The notes beneath the pieces are model-generated. The model ran no database searches, was not told the DNA's origin, and saw nothing but the letters and a program-made list of their open reading frames with translations. A DNA stretch of 64,000 nucleotides. It comes from Aurantiacibacter spongiae. Lineage in GTDB: Bacteria; Pseudomonadota; Alphaproteobacteria; Sphingomonadales; Sphingomonadaceae. The first letter of the stretch is position 1; the number at the start of each line of letters is the position of its first letter. The position numbers and the translations under genes were made by a program. Location: assembly GCF_003815535.1 (NCBI RefSeq), contig NZ_RPFZ01000001.1, positions 2,783,858-2,847,857 of the forward strand, in the 5' to 3' direction. Of the stretch, positions 49,153-58,825 are shown in pieces.

Positions 49153-49494
49153 ATGGCAATGGTGGGATCCATCAATGACTGGATCCTCGATCTTGGCGCC
49201 GATCATGGCGTAAACCCCTACGTGTTTGCCGCTATCTACATCGGAGCGATACCCTTTTTCCTTCTCAGCATTGCGTGGCTGGTGAAACGGGCACGAATGG
49301 GGGGGTCGACCGTCCTGCCGACGATGCTTGCCGGGTTCTTCTTCGTTTCCGCCTACCTCTACCTCGCCATCTTCGGCGAGGACATTCCTGTCTGGGTATG
49401 GCTCTTCCTCGCTGCGCTGATCGGCTACGGCGCATGGTCGACCGTCCGCAATACCCGAGCGAAGATCGCGCTTCGGGGGAAGGACAGCCGATAG
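49153..49494 (+). CDS. Small multi-pass membrane protein of unknown function
   Basis: 113 residues with three predicted membrane helices (about residues 21-43, 52-74 and 79-98) and a basic C-terminal tail (RNTRAKIALRGKDSR). Start ATG 49153; ATG 49159 is also in frame. The weak ribosome site GGGCGGA precedes it. No known motif is visible. It lies between a small soluble unknown and dnaE. Confidence 0.7.
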   Translation: MAMVGSINDWILDLGADHGVNPYVFAAIYIGAIPFFLLSIAWLVKRARMGGSTVLPTMLAGFFFVSAYLYLAIFGEDIPVWVWLFLAALIGYGAWSTVRNTRAKIALRGKDSR

Positions 49495-49551
49495 GGGAAA
49501 TCGGCTTTACCGCCCTTCAATCCGCTTCGATCAACGCGCATATTGCCGGCC

Positions 49552-52500
49552 ATGCCATTCAGTCGCTTCGTCCCTTTGCGCGTGATGTCCAGCTATTCCA
49601 TGCTGGAGAGCGCGATCGATCCCAAGGCTATCGCCAAACTGGCTCGAGAGCGCGGCTTCCCCGCCATAGCCATCTGCGATCGGAACGGGCTCTATGGCTC
49701 GACCGCTTTCGCGCAGGGTTGCATCGCGGAGGGCGTGCAACCGATCATCGGGACGATGCTCGGGGTCTGTCGCGGTGACGGAGCAACGGTCGACTACCTT
49801 CCGCTCTACGCGCAGGACGAGGACGGTTGGCAGAACATGTGCCATCTCGTCAGCCGCGCGCATCTGGAACGCCCGCTGGAACGCGAACCTCACGTCGAAC
49901 TGGCCGATCTGGAAGGGCGTACCAATGGCCTGATCGCCCTGACCGGCGCGGGTGACGGCGCTGTCGCGAGGCTTCTGGCCAACGGAAAGGAACAGTTGGC
50001 ACATGACCTCACCACGCGCCTTGCGACCCTGTTTCCCGAGCGGCTTTACATAGAACTGGCACGGCGGGGAAATCCGGCGGAGATGGAGGCCGAAGAGGGG
50101 CTGATCGAGCTCGCCTATGCGCTGGACCTTCCGCTGATCGCAACGAACCCGGCAAACTTTAGCGAACCCCACATGCACGCCGCACATGATGCGATGCTGT
50201 GCATCGCCAGTTCGACCCATCTGGACAGCGATGACCGCCCTCGGTCCAGCCGAGAAGCCTTCGTCAAGTCGGCTTCGATGATGGAAGACCTGTTCGCAGA
50301 TCTGCCGGAAGCTACCGCGAATACCCTCGTTGTCGCGCAACGCTGCGCCTTCGCTCCGCCGCGCCGCAAACCCATTCTTCCCAGCCTTGCGGGCGACCTG
50401 GAAGGTGAGGCCAAAGCGCTGGCCAAAGATGCGCGCAAAGGTCTCGACGAAAGACTGGCAGTGTATGCCGATCTTTCCGAAGATCAGCGCCAGGAATATC
50501 GCAAACGGCTCGATTTCGAAGTCGAAATCATCACCAAAATGGGCTTTCCCGGCTATTTTCTGATTGTTGCCGACTTCATCAAATGGGCAAAGGCGCAGGG
50601 CATTCCCGTAGGGCCGGGGCGCGGATCGGGGGCCGGATCCCTGGTCGCCTGGGCCCTGACTATTACCGATCTCGACCCGATCAGGCTCGGCCTGCTGTTC
50701 GAGCGGTTCCTCAATCCCGAACGCGTCTCGATGCCCGACTTCGATATAGACTTCTGCGAAACCCGGCGCGGAGAAGTCATTCGCTACGTCCAGCAACGCT
50801 ATGGCCACGACAAGGTCGCTCAGATCATCACCTTCGGCAAGTTGAAGGCACGCGCCGTGCTGCGCGATTGCGGGCGCATCCTGCAGATGCCCTACATGCA
50901 GGTGGATCGCCTGACCAAGCTGGTGCCGAACCACCCGACGGACCCCTGGACGCTGCCACGCACGCTGAACGGCATGGCCGATTTCAAACGCGAATACTCG
51001 AACGACAACCAGGTGAAGCGGCTCGTCGATCTGGCCATGCAGCTCGAGGGTTTTCCGCGAAATTCGTCCACTCACGCGGCCGGGGTCGTGATTGGCGACC
51101 GCCCTCTCAGCGAGCTGGTCCCGCTCTACCGCGATCCGCGCTCGGACATGCCGGTTACGCAATTCGACATGAAACACGTCGAGGATTCGGGTCTGGTGAA
51201 GTTCGACTTTCTCGGCCTCAAGACTCTTTCCGTGCTGCGCAAGGCCGTGGATCTGCTGTCCAGGCGGGGCATAGCGGTCGATCTCGATACATTGCCCTGG
51301 AACGATCAGGGCGTGTTCGAGCTGCTGAAGCGCGGTGATACGGTCGGTGTATTCCAGCTCGAATCCGAAGGGATGCGCCGCACGCTGACGGCGGTCAAGC
51401 CCACCAAGTTCGAGGATATTATCGCTCTCGTTTCGCTGTACCGCCCGGGCCCGATGGATAACATCCCGAGTTTCGGCAGGCGAAAGGCGGGGGAGGAAGA
51501 GATTGTCTATCCGCATCCCAAGCTCGAAGCCATCCTGGCCGAAACCTACGGCATCTTCGTCTATCAGGAACAGGTGATGCAGGCGGCGCAGATCCTTGCC
51601 GGATATTCGCTTGGCGACGCCGATCTTCTGCGCCGTGCGATGGGCAAGAAGATCCAGGCAGAAATGGATGCCCAGCGCGCCCGCTTCTGCGAAGGGTGCA
51701 AGGAAGTCAGCGGGATCGAGAGGGAGGAGGCCAACCGGCTGTTCGACCTGATCGACAAGTTTGCGGGGTATGGCTTCAACAAGTCCCATGCCGCCGCCTA
51801 CGCTTTGCTCAGTTACCAGACGGCCTGGCTCAAGGCGCACTACCCGGAGGAATTCTACGCCGCGTCGATGTGCTTCGACATGCACCAATCGGAAAAACTG
51901 GCGATTTTCGTCGATGATCTGCGTCGCAACCGGGTTGCGTTGCGCGGACCCGACGTCAATGCATCCGAAGCGGAATTCACTGTCGAACAGACCGAGGAAG
52001 GCCACGCGGTTCGCTATGCCCTAGCGGGTATTCGCAATGTCGGCGAAAAGGCGATGGAGGCCATGGTTGCGGAACGCCAGACGAACGGACGCTTCACCGA
52101 TCTGGAAGATATGTTCCGGCGCATGCCGGCAGGCGCCATGAACCGCCGCCAGCTTGAAGGGCTGGCTGGTGCGGGGGCTTTCGATTCCCTCGAACCGAAC
52201 CGGGCGAAAGTGCTGGCCAATGCCGACATCCTGCTCGCGGTGGCGGATGCGGCGACCCGCGAACGAACGAGCGGGCAGGCCGGACTTTTCGGAGGAGATG
52301 ACCATGTCGAACCGTCGCTCAGGCTCGAAGAAGCCGAAAAATGGTCGAGGCCAGACCAGATGGCGACGGAACGCGAAGTATTTGGCTTCTATTTCGCCGA
52401 ACATCCCGTCACCGAATTCCGAATGATCGCGGATGCCAACGGCGCGCGCACCTACGCCTCGCTGATGGAAGGGGGCGGGGGCGGCGGTCGTCAGCCCGCG

Positions 52501-53019
52501 GTAATGGCGGCCATGGTCGAGAGCGTTTCCAAGGGAAAGACGCGTCGCGGCGCCGATTTCGTCCGCGCGGAATTTTCGGACAGTACCGGTCAGTTCAGCG
52601 CGGCGTGCTTCGAGGAAAGTCTCGTCGAACCGTTCCAGAAATGGGCGCAGGAAAGCACCTGCGTTCTACTCAACGTCGAACTGGATTCACCTAATCCCGA
52701 TGATCCGCCACGCGTGACGGTGCGCGGGGCCAGGCCTCTCGACCAGGTGACGAGCGCTTCGCGGATGCAGTTGACGGCCGTCATCACCGATCCGGGGGCA
52801 ATCGCCGCTATGCAGGCGATGTTGAAAACCGGTCGGGCGGGCCACGGCGAGGTTCTGGTCACGCTTGCCATCGACGAAGTCTCGCGCCCCCAGGTTTTGC
52901 TCGGACGCGACTTCGCGCTCGGTGGTGATCTGGTTGATGCGCTCGGGGACGTGCCTGGCATTGCCGAGGTGTCCCTCTCGCCGATCAGGGGAGCGGGGCA
53001 CTTGCGACTGGTCGCCTGA
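49552..53019 (+). CDS. dnaE: DNA polymerase III alpha subunit DnaE
   Basis: 1155-residue replicative polymerase of the C-family, DnaE1 type. ATG 49552 gives the usual opening FVPLRVMSSYSML. The N-terminal PHP domain (about 1-220) lacks the early metal-binding histidines, so no proofreading activity is expected there. The polymerase active site is in PDFDIDFCE, with the two catalytic aspartates at 398 and 400; GPGRGSGAGSLVAWAL and YGFNKSHAAAYALLSYQTAW are typical. The C-terminal part holds the helix-hairpin-helix, the OB-fold and a beta-clamp-binding region (SGQAGLFGGD resembles a clamp motif). DnaE works with separate DnaQ, DnaX and DnaN, which are not in the window. Confidence 0.97.
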   Translation: MPFSRFVPLRVMSSYSMLESAIDPKAIAKLARERGFPAIAICDRNGLYGSTAFAQGCIAEGVQPIIGTMLGVCRGDGATVDYLPLYAQDEDGWQNMCHLVSRAHLERPLEREPHVELADLEGRTNGLIALTGAGDGAVARLLANGKEQLAHDLTTRLATLFPERLYIELARRGNPAEMEAEEGLIELAYALDLPLIATNPANFSEPHMHAAHDAMLCIASSTHLDSDDRPRSSREAFVKSASMMEDLFADLPEATANTLVVAQRCAFAPPRRKPILPSLAGDLEGEAKALAKDARKGLDERLAVYADLSEDQRQEYRKRLDFEVEIITKMGFPGYFLIVADFIKWAKAQGIPVGPGRGSGAGSLVAWALTITDLDPIRLGLLFERFLNPERVSMPDFDIDFCETRRGEVIRYVQQRYGHDKVAQIITFGKLKARAVLRDCGRILQMPYMQVDRLTKLVPNHPTDPWTLPRTLNGMADFKREYSNDNQVKRLVDLAMQLEGFPRNSSTHAAGVVIGDRPLSELVPLYRDPRSDMPVTQFDMKHVEDSGLVKFDFLGLKTLSVLRKAVDLLSRRGIAVDLDTLPWNDQGVFELLKRGDTVGVFQLESEGMRRTLTAVKPTKFEDIIALVSLYRPGPMDNIPSFGRRKAGEEEIVYPHPKLEAILAETYGIFVYQEQVMQAAQILAGYSLGDADLLRRAMGKKIQAEMDAQRARFCEGCKEVSGIEREEANRLFDLIDKFAGYGFNKSHAAAYALLSYQTAWLKAHYPEEFYAASMCFDMHQSEKLAIFVDDLRRNRVALRGPDVNASEAEFTVEQTEEGHAVRYALAGIRNVGEKAMEAMVAERQTNGRFTDLEDMFRRMPAGAMNRRQLEGLAGAGAFDSLEPNRAKVLANADILLAVADAATRERTSGQAGLFGGDDHVEPSLRLEEAEKWSRPDQMATEREVFGFYFAEHPVTEFRMIADANGARTYASLMEGGGGGGRQPAVMAAMVESVSKGKTRRGADFVRAEFSDSTGQFSAACFEESLVEPFQKWAQESTCVLLNVELDSPNPDDPPRVTVRGARPLDQVTSASRMQLTAVITDPGAIAAMQAMLKTGRAGHGEVLVTLAIDEVSRPQVLLGRDFALGGDLVDALGDVPGIAEVSLSPIRGAGHLRLVA

Positions 53020-53077
53020 CAGCGACAAGCCGCCGGCCGAATTTCCCGACGGACCTGTCGCCGTTCGATCGGACCGT

Positions 53078-54226
53078 CTAACTTCCCGAGCCAGGCCCGT
53101 AGGTGATCTCGACACGGCGGTTCTGCAATTCGCGAACCCCGTCAGCGGTCGGAACACGGGGCATGCTTTCGCCGAAGGCTTCGCTCGAAATTCGCGCGAC
53201 TGGGACGCCGCGGCCCGTCATGTAGGCGCGAACGGACGCGTTGCGACGTTCCGCTAAGCCCTGGTTGTAGGCGACCGTACCCGAACGATCGGTGTGGCCA
53301 GCGAGCATGACCCGCGCGGTACCGCAATCGCCGTAGGCGGTGAGGGCGGAGTTCAGCACCGTCGCCGCTTCGGGCGTGATGTCCGCACTGTCCCAGTCGA
53401 AAAAGACGATGTACGGCCCCTGATTGCACGGTGCCGCCGCAGGCGGCGGCGGGGGTGCGGGGGGCGCGGGCGGCGGCGGTAGCGGGGCGGTCCTTGTGGG
53501 CGGCGGCGGTGATGGCGGCACCGCGGTTCTTCCGCCGAAATTGAAAATGATGGTTCCCAGCACCGAATGCGATACGAAGTCGGCGTTGAACACCCGGTTG
53601 TTGCTGTCACTGACATCGAGACTGTCGACCCGGTGGTACTTGTATTTGACGGACGTATCGATCCGATCGGTCAGCGGCGCTCGCACCTGCGCGATTCCCT
53701 GCCAGGAAAAGCGCGCATCGTCGTCCTGCAGAAAACCGGGACTGTTGGCGAATGCCGTGACATCAGAGAAGTTGACGCGGGAAACGCCGATACCGCCGCC
53801 AACCGAGAATGTCAGTGCGTCTTCGTCTCCAAAATCGAGCAGCGCGTTGACCATGCCACTCATGACCTCGACCTTGCCGTTCGCATCGTAGGTCCCGAAA
53901 GCATAGACGTAGCTGTTGTCGGAATTGAGGCCGCTCGGGACCCCTATCGTCCCGGCATCGAGACTCGAAAGGTCGAACGACTTGTAGGCCCCTTCGAGCT
54001 CTATACGCACCGGTCCCGCATCGTAGCCGATCACGCCTTCGCCTTCCCAGCCGAGGTCGGTATCCAGGGAAGCGAGGCCGCCGTCGGAATCGTTGAATTC
54101 GGTATCCTCGGCGGTTCCGATACCTGCGCCGAGGCCGACATACACCTGACCGTCCCGCGCTGACGCCGGCGAAGCAAGTGCGAGCGCGGCAGTCGCCGAC
54201 AAGAGGCCGATCATCAATCTGGTCAT
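53078..54226 (-). CDS. OmpA-family outer membrane protein
   Basis: 382 residues from ATG 54226, after AGGGAAG (revcomp side). A signal peptide (MTRLMIGLLSATAALALASPASA) precedes an 8-stranded-barrel-like domain of about 215 residues rich in alternating hydrophobic strands and Gly. A proline-rich linker follows at about residues 239-275. The C-terminal OmpA domain has the peptidoglycan-binding pattern: FFDWDSADITPEA, LAGHTDRSGTVAYNQGLAER and RRVEITYG. It anchors the outer membrane to the wall. Two cysteines (APCNQG and YGDCG) flank the OmpA domain start and could pair. Confidence 0.93.
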   Translation of the reverse strand: MTRLMIGLLSATAALALASPASARDGQVYVGLGAGIGTAEDTEFNDSDGGLASLDTDLGWEGEGVIGYDAGPVRIELEGAYKSFDLSSLDAGTIGVPSGLNSDNSYVYAFGTYDANGKVEVMSGMVNALLDFGDEDALTFSVGGGIGVSRVNFSDVTAFANSPGFLQDDDARFSWQGIAQVRAPLTDRIDTSVKYKYHRVDSLDVSDSNNRVFNADFVSHSVLGTIIFNFGGRTAVPPSPPPPTRTAPLPPPPAPPAPPPPPAAAPCNQGPYIVFFDWDSADITPEAATVLNSALTAYGDCGTARVMLAGHTDRSGTVAYNQGLAERRNASVRAYMTGRGVPVARISSEAFGESMPRVPTADGVRELQNRRVEITYGPGSGS

Positions 54227-54331
54227 GCGAGCTTCCCTCATTTGCGTGGCCATCTCTTCGCGGCCGCCCTCCGGCGGTGTAGGCGCCAATTGCTACCGTG
54301 CAAAGTCATCGACAGTCGATCTCGCATCGCA

Positions 54332-55408
54332 TTACAGCAGGCGAAGCTGGCCCCCATTTTCCGGCGGACGGAAGTTTCCGCAATCGAGTTCGAAGCGCAC
54401 CTTGCGGATTTTCGCGCGGCGACAGGCGAGGCGGAACCGTGCGCGAAACAGGTCCGCCCAGACGCCGCTGGGGCGCAGGCGAGTGAAGAAATCCGGGTCG
54501 TTGTCCTTTCCGTTGCGGATCGAGCGCACGATCCCCATGACCTTTCCGGCCCGTTCGGGAAAATGCACGTCGAGCCACTCACGAAACAGCGGCGCGACCT
54601 CATGTGGCAGTCGCAGCGGTATCCACCCGATTGACTGCACGCCGAGCGCCGCCGACCGGCTGATGATTTCCTCCATGAAACTGTCGGTTATCGCGGGTAT
54701 GACAGGCGCGATGGAGCAATGGGTGGGTATTCCCGCCCGCGCGAGTTCACCAAGCGCCGCCAGGCGCTTCGCGGGAGCCGCAGCGCGTGGTTCAAGCTTT
54801 CCAGACAGTACGGGATCGAGGCTGGTAACGGAAATCGCAATGGCGACCAGGCGTTTCTCAGCCATCTCCTGCAAGAGATCGAGATCCCGCAGAACGCGAT
54901 CCGATTTGGTCGTGATGGTGACGGGATGGCGAGCATCGAGGCAGGTTTCCAGCAACTCGCGTGTGATCCGATAGCGGTTTTCTATCGGTTGATAGGGGTC
55001 GGTATTGGTCCCCATCGCTATCGGCCTGGGTCGATATTTGGGGCGCGCCAGCGTCTCGCGCAGCAGGCGGGCGGCGTTCGGCTTGGCGAAGAGTCTGGTT
55101 TCGAAGTCCAGCCCGGGCGAAAGGTCGTGATAGGCGTGGGTGGGCCGGGCGAAGCAGTAGACGCAGCCGTGTTCGCAGCCGCGATAAGCATTGATCGACC
55201 TGTCGAAAAAGATGTCGGGCGACTGATTGAAGGACAGGATGGTCCTCGGTCGTTCCTCGGTCACCGTGGTGCGCAACTTCACCGGTGGACCGTCGAGCGC
55301 TTCCATCGCATCTCGCCAGTCGCCATCCGCCATCCTCTCCGCAAGGCCGAAACGCCTGGAAACGCCGGCGCTCTGCGCGCCGCGACCGCGGATGGGATCG
55401 CCGGACAT
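54332..55408 (-). CDS. PA0069-family radical SAM protein
   Basis: 358-residue iron-sulphur radical SAM enzyme related to spore-photoproduct-lyase-like proteins. The cluster motif CxxxCxxC is at Cys78, Cys82 and Cys85 (RGCEHGCVYCFARP). The SAM-binding region includes AMGTNTDPYQPIE and ITTKSDRVLRDLD. The group is widespread and often next to DNA-repair or helicase genes in other bacteria, but its substrate is unknown. It lies 105 bp upstream of the OmpA gene on the same strand and 49 bp downstream of the antiporter. Confidence 0.88.
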   Translation of the reverse strand: MSGDPIRGRGAQSAGVSRRFGLAERMADGDWRDAMEALDGPPVKLRTTVTEERPRTILSFNQSPDIFFDRSINAYRGCEHGCVYCFARPTHAYHDLSPGLDFETRLFAKPNAARLLRETLARPKYRPRPIAMGTNTDPYQPIENRYRITRELLETCLDARHPVTITTKSDRVLRDLDLLQEMAEKRLVAIAISVTSLDPVLSGKLEPRAAAPAKRLAALGELARAGIPTHCSIAPVIPAITDSFMEEIISRSAALGVQSIGWIPLRLPHEVAPLFREWLDVHFPERAGKVMGIVRSIRNGKDNDPDFFTRLRPSGVWADLFRARFRLACRRAKIRKVRFELDCGNFRPPENGGQLRLL

Positions 55409-55457
55409 GAGCGGAGTTTAGGAAAGGGCTAGAACATTACAAGAACAAAACGTCTCT

Positions 55458-56492
55458 TCATCCTTGTGCGATCTGCAATGTCGCCCCGCCAAGCCACAGG
55501 CCGAGCAGCAGCACCGATTCCCATCCGATGCCCCCCGGACCCTGTCGTTCCCGCCGCAGAAGTCCCAGCAGCAGGACGGCTGTCATCAGTGCTACGAGAG
55601 CCATCCAGAACACGGCGCGTTCGGATATGGCGTTGTAGATGCTGCCCTCGCGGTAGGCGACGTCGCTCGCCGCCACGAACAGCGCGTCGAACATGTTGCC
55701 GCCGATGATGCCGCCGATCGCCAGTTGCAGCGCGCCCCGCCGGACCGCCGCGATGGTGGTCACGAGTTCTGGCAAGGAGGTGACTATGGCCGTTCCCAGC
55801 GCGCCGACCACACCCTGCGAGATGCCGAACCGCGCCGAAAGTTCCAGCCCGGCGGTGCCCACTACCCATCCGCAACATCCCACGATCAGAACGAGCCCGG
55901 CGAACAGAGTGGTCAACAGCCAGGTCGGGCGCGGATCATCTTCCTGATCCTCTTCCTCTTGCCGCAGCGCCGCCGTCTTCTTGGGTCGCCACATCGGATC
56001 GAGCTTGATTTTGTGAGAGTTGTGCAGACCGACGAGATATACCCCGACCAGAACGGGACTGAGCGGATTGACGCCCAGTATTGCGAATGGCGGGGCGGCG
56101 TAAGCCATGATCGGCAGGACTATGAGAATAATAAGGACACTCGCCTGTCCCAGGTTGACCGCGCTGGCACCGGCATGTTCGAGGTTGACCTTGCGATAGG
56201 CTATGTCGGCCAGCGCCAGGAACATCGTCTGCGCCGCAATTCCGCCCAGTGCGTTCGAGACGGCCAGTTCGGGCGCACCGCTCGCCGCCGTGCTTACCGA
56301 AGTGACAATGCCCGATATGCTCGTTCCCGCGCCCAGCAGGATGGAGCCGATAAGCGCCTCGCCGAGACCCGTCCGGTCGGCGAGCGTATCGGCGATGCCG
56401 GCCATCTTGCTGCCGAACCAGGCGATCGCGACCGCGGAAATGGCGAACGCGGCAAGCAGCGTCGTCGTGTCGAAAGCTGCGATGTGCGGCAA
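55458..56492 (-). CDS. Calcium/sodium antiporter-like protein (CaCA family)
   Basis: 344-residue inner-membrane exchanger with about ten helices and two inverted alpha-repeats. The first is GAGTSISGIVTSVSTAASG and the second GTAIVTSLPELVTTIAAV, each followed by an ALGG or IIGGNMFD turn typical of YrbG-like K+-dependent Na+/Ca2+ exchangers. In repeat 1 the usual catalytic Glu in SxPE is not at its normal place (GTSISG), whereas repeat 2 keeps SLPE, so transport may be altered. The start is TTG 56492, supported by AGGGGGAGG close upstream; no ATG is available nearby. Confidence 0.86.
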   Translation of the reverse strand: MPHIAAFDTTTLLAAFAISAVAIAWFGSKMAGIADTLADRTGLGEALIGSILLGAGTSISGIVTSVSTAASGAPELAVSNALGGIAAQTMFLALADIAYRKVNLEHAGASAVNLGQASVLIILIVLPIMAYAAPPFAILGVNPLSPVLVGVYLVGLHNSHKIKLDPMWRPKKTAALRQEEEDQEDDPRPTWLLTTLFAGLVLIVGCCGWVVGTAGLELSARFGISQGVVGALGTAIVTSLPELVTTIAAVRRGALQLAIGGIIGGNMFDALFVAASDVAYREGSIYNAISERAVFWMALVALMTAVLLLGLLRRERQGPGGIGWESVLLLGLWLGGATLQIAQG

Positions 56493-56534
56493 CGGCCTCC
56501 CCCTCGGCTATCACGGAACAGCGATACAGCCGGA

Positions 56535-57062
56535 CTAGCGTTCCCGCAGTCGGGGTATCAGTTCGACGAAATTGCACGGACGGTTTCTGGCGTCGAGCTG
56601 CTCGGCCAGGATACGGTCCCAGCCGTCCTTCACCGCGCCGTTGGAACCCGGCAGCGCGAAGATATAGGTGCCGCCGGCCAGAACTGCGCAGGCACGCGAC
56701 TGGACGGTAGAGGTGCCGATGGTTTCGTAGCTGATCCAGCGGAAGAGTTCGCCAAATCCCGGAATATCCTTGTCCTTGATCCGGTCCAGCGCTTCGGGTG
56801 TGACATCACGGCCGGTCAGGCCCGTCCCGCCAGTGGTGATGACGACATCCACGCCGCCATCCGCGATCCAGCCGCGCAGGCGGTCGGCGAGCAGATCGGC
56901 ATCGTCGCGCACGATATCGCGCGCTGCCAAGCCATGACCGGCGGCCGCGATGCGTTCCGCCAGAATGTCGCCGGACGTGTCGTCCGCGAGCGTCCGGGTG
57001 TCCGAAACGGTGAGCAGCGCGATCTGCAGCGGGAGGAAGGTCCGGCTCTCGTCGATCGCCAT
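56535..57062 (-). CDS. moaB: Molybdopterin adenylyltransferase-type protein MoaB
   Basis: 175-residue member of the MoaB/MogA family that adenylylates or handles molybdopterin during molybdenum cofactor synthesis. The family signatures are present: [33 protein letters not shown] and [24 protein letters not shown] 57062 overlaps the stop of the upstream transglycosylase gene by one base (TGATG on the minus strand); a TTG one codon earlier is less likely. Other moa genes are not in the window. Confidence 0.93.
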   Translation of the reverse strand: MAIDESRTFLPLQIALLTVSDTRTLADDTSGDILAERIAAAGHGLAARDIVRDDADLLADRLRGWIADGGVDVVITTGGTGLTGRDVTPEALDRIKDKDIPGFGELFRWISYETIGTSTVQSRACAVLAGGTYIFALPGSNGAVKDGWDRILAEQLDARNRPCNFVELIPRLRER

Positions 57063-58825
57063 CAATCGCCCCCGGCCGACATGTAGACCCGTCCGTCGTC
57101 GGATCCGTGCGTTTCGGGGAACATGGGCCAGTCGTTCTGCGCCAGCGAATGCCGCGTGGGAGACGCGGCGTTAGCCTGGCGTTCGTACATCCAGTAGTTG
57201 CGCGTCACGATGGAGACGTATTCCCGCGTTTCCCAGTACGGGATCGCTTCCATGTACAACAGCGGATCGCCCTCGTCCTGCACCTCGTACTCCCAGCGCC
57301 GTACCGGGGTCAGTCCGGCGTTGTAGGCCGCCATGATCTTCGGCAGGCGCCCCTGCGTGGCCGGGTCGCGCGCGACCATCTGGAGGTTGCATTGTCCGAG
57401 GGAAAGGTTCGTGTCGGAATCGAACGGATCGATCGCGCTCGCTGGGCGGCCGACGCAGGCTGCATGCTGGCGAACGGTGGCGGGCGTGATCTGCATCAGC
57501 CCCTGGGCGTTGGCGCCGCTGACGGCGCTTTCGCGAAAGGCCGATTCCTGGAGAATATGCGCGAATGCCAGCCCGGGATCGATCTCCCAGCCCCCGAGAG
57601 GCGCGACCTTCGGGGCGGGATAGTAGGATGCCGGGTTGGCCTGCGTGCCGACCGGAGCGTTATACGCCATGAACAGCTGGGTCTGGGGAAAGCCCAGTTC
57701 ACGAGCGAGTCGCGACAGCGGTTCGTAATCCGAAGGGTCGGCAATGCGCGCCTGGTGCAGCAATACCTGGCTGGCCAGCACGTCGCGCCCGATCTCATCG
57801 AGCGCGACGGCGATCTGCACGTTGCGGTTGCCCCCCAGGCGTCGCCAGTCCGCCGCCGTGAAGTCGGCATTCTCGACGCGTGTCGGAAGGGTCCGGCCGG
57901 TCTGTTCCGCGGCGAGCATGCCATACAGCGTCTGGTCCATGACCGCCGCATCGTTCAACAGGCGCGCGCTGAGTTCCGGCTGGCGGCAGCGCAACGCGGC
58001 GCGCGAGGCCCAGTAGAGCGCGGCGGAGCGCAGTTCGGGATTGATCGCACTGGCCGCCGAGCGCTGGAACGCGCCGCTCGCCGTTTCGCAATCGTCGAGC
58101 CGCCAGGCGGCCAGGCCCGCCGTCCAGTCGCCTTCCGCCACCCACGCGCCGCTTCCGGCCCCGACGGTCTGCGCCATGGCGAGCGCCTGTGCATCCATGT
58201 TCTCGATGAAGTAGCTCCACGCCACGCGCTGCCGCCATTCCGCGCGCGCCGCGGGGCTGAGCGAATAGTCCACCCCGTCGAGCAGCATTCGCGCGCCGTC
58301 CGGATCGTCGTTGACGATGCGATCGAGGATGGCCTCCTTGATCTCGGCCGGCATCGTGCCGTCATTCGTTTCCGCAGGGCGCGTGCGCCGCGGGATACTG
58401 CCCTGGGACACCAGATCGCGCGCATAGGGCAGGCTGTAATCGCCACTCAGTCCGCGTGTCTGCCCGAGGCGGACCAGCTGCGCTGCCTGCGGCAGGTTGC
58501 GCCCGGTCTGGAGCCATTGCTCGATCTGCCAGGCCTCGACCCGGGGCGAGCCGGGCGCGGTGTAGAGTTCGGCCCGCGCGACGTCGTGCAGCAATCCGGG
58601 CTCACGCTGGGCCAGCAGCGCTTCGGCCCCGGCCCAGTCCTGCCGGTCCAGCGCAGCGAAGACCTGGATGTAATAGGCGCGCTCCTCGGCGGATAATTGC
58701 TGCGGCGTCGCACGGTCGTAGATGCGCGCGGTGAAGTATGTCCGGGAGGTGTCCTGCGCCGCCGCTGGCACGGTCAGCATGCCGGCCAGCAGGGCGCCGG
58801 CGATTGCGGAGGAGGTCAGTTTCAT
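57062..58825 (-). CDS. Soluble lytic transglycosylase (Slt type)
   Basis: 587 residues from ATG 58825; a start at 58840 (MESLR) is the alternative. A signal peptide (MKLTSSAIAGALLAGMLTVPAAA) leads to a long alpha-superhelical U/L domain (about 25-420), then the SLT catalytic domain. The catalytic glutamate lies in AHILQESAFRESAVSGANAQ, followed by GLMQITPATV and NLSLGQCNLQ, and the AYNAGLTPVRRWE segment completes the fold. It cleaves peptidoglycan to 1,6-anhydroMurNAc products in the periplasm, feeding the recycling route that includes AmgK and MurU. It overlaps both its neighbours (UDG-like gene by 4 bp, moaB by 1 bp), so three genes form a tight operon. Confidence 0.93.
   Translation of the reverse strand: MKLTSSAIAGALLAGMLTVPAAAQDTSRTYFTARIYDRATPQQLSAEERAYYIQVFAALDRQDWAGAEALLAQREPGLLHDVARAELYTAPGSPRVEAWQIEQWLQTGRNLPQAAQLVRLGQTRGLSGDYSLPYARDLVSQGSIPRRTRPAETNDGTMPAEIKEAILDRIVNDDPDGARMLLDGVDYSLSPAARAEWRQRVAWSYFIENMDAQALAMAQTVGAGSGAWVAEGDWTAGLAAWRLDDCETASGAFQRSAASAINPELRSAALYWASRAALRCRQPELSARLLNDAAVMDQTLYGMLAAEQTGRTLPTRVENADFTAADWRRLGGNRNVQIAVALDEIGRDVLASQVLLHQARIADPSDYEPLSRLARELGFPQTQLFMAYNAPVGTQANPASYYPAPKVAPLGGWEIDPGLAFAHILQESAFRESAVSGANAQGLMQITPATVRQHAACVGRPASAIDPFDSDTNLSLGQCNLQMVARDPATQGRLPKIMAAYNAGLTPVRRWEYEVQDEGDPLLYMEAIPYWETREYVSIVTRNYWMYERQANAASPTRHSLAQNDWPMFPETHGSDDGRVYMSAGGD

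Noticed and set aside
53416..53520. Proline-coding repeats as a CRISPR or tandem-repeat array
   Set aside because: They are the proline-rich linker of the OmpA-like protein read on the minus strand, with no regular repeat-spacer pattern.
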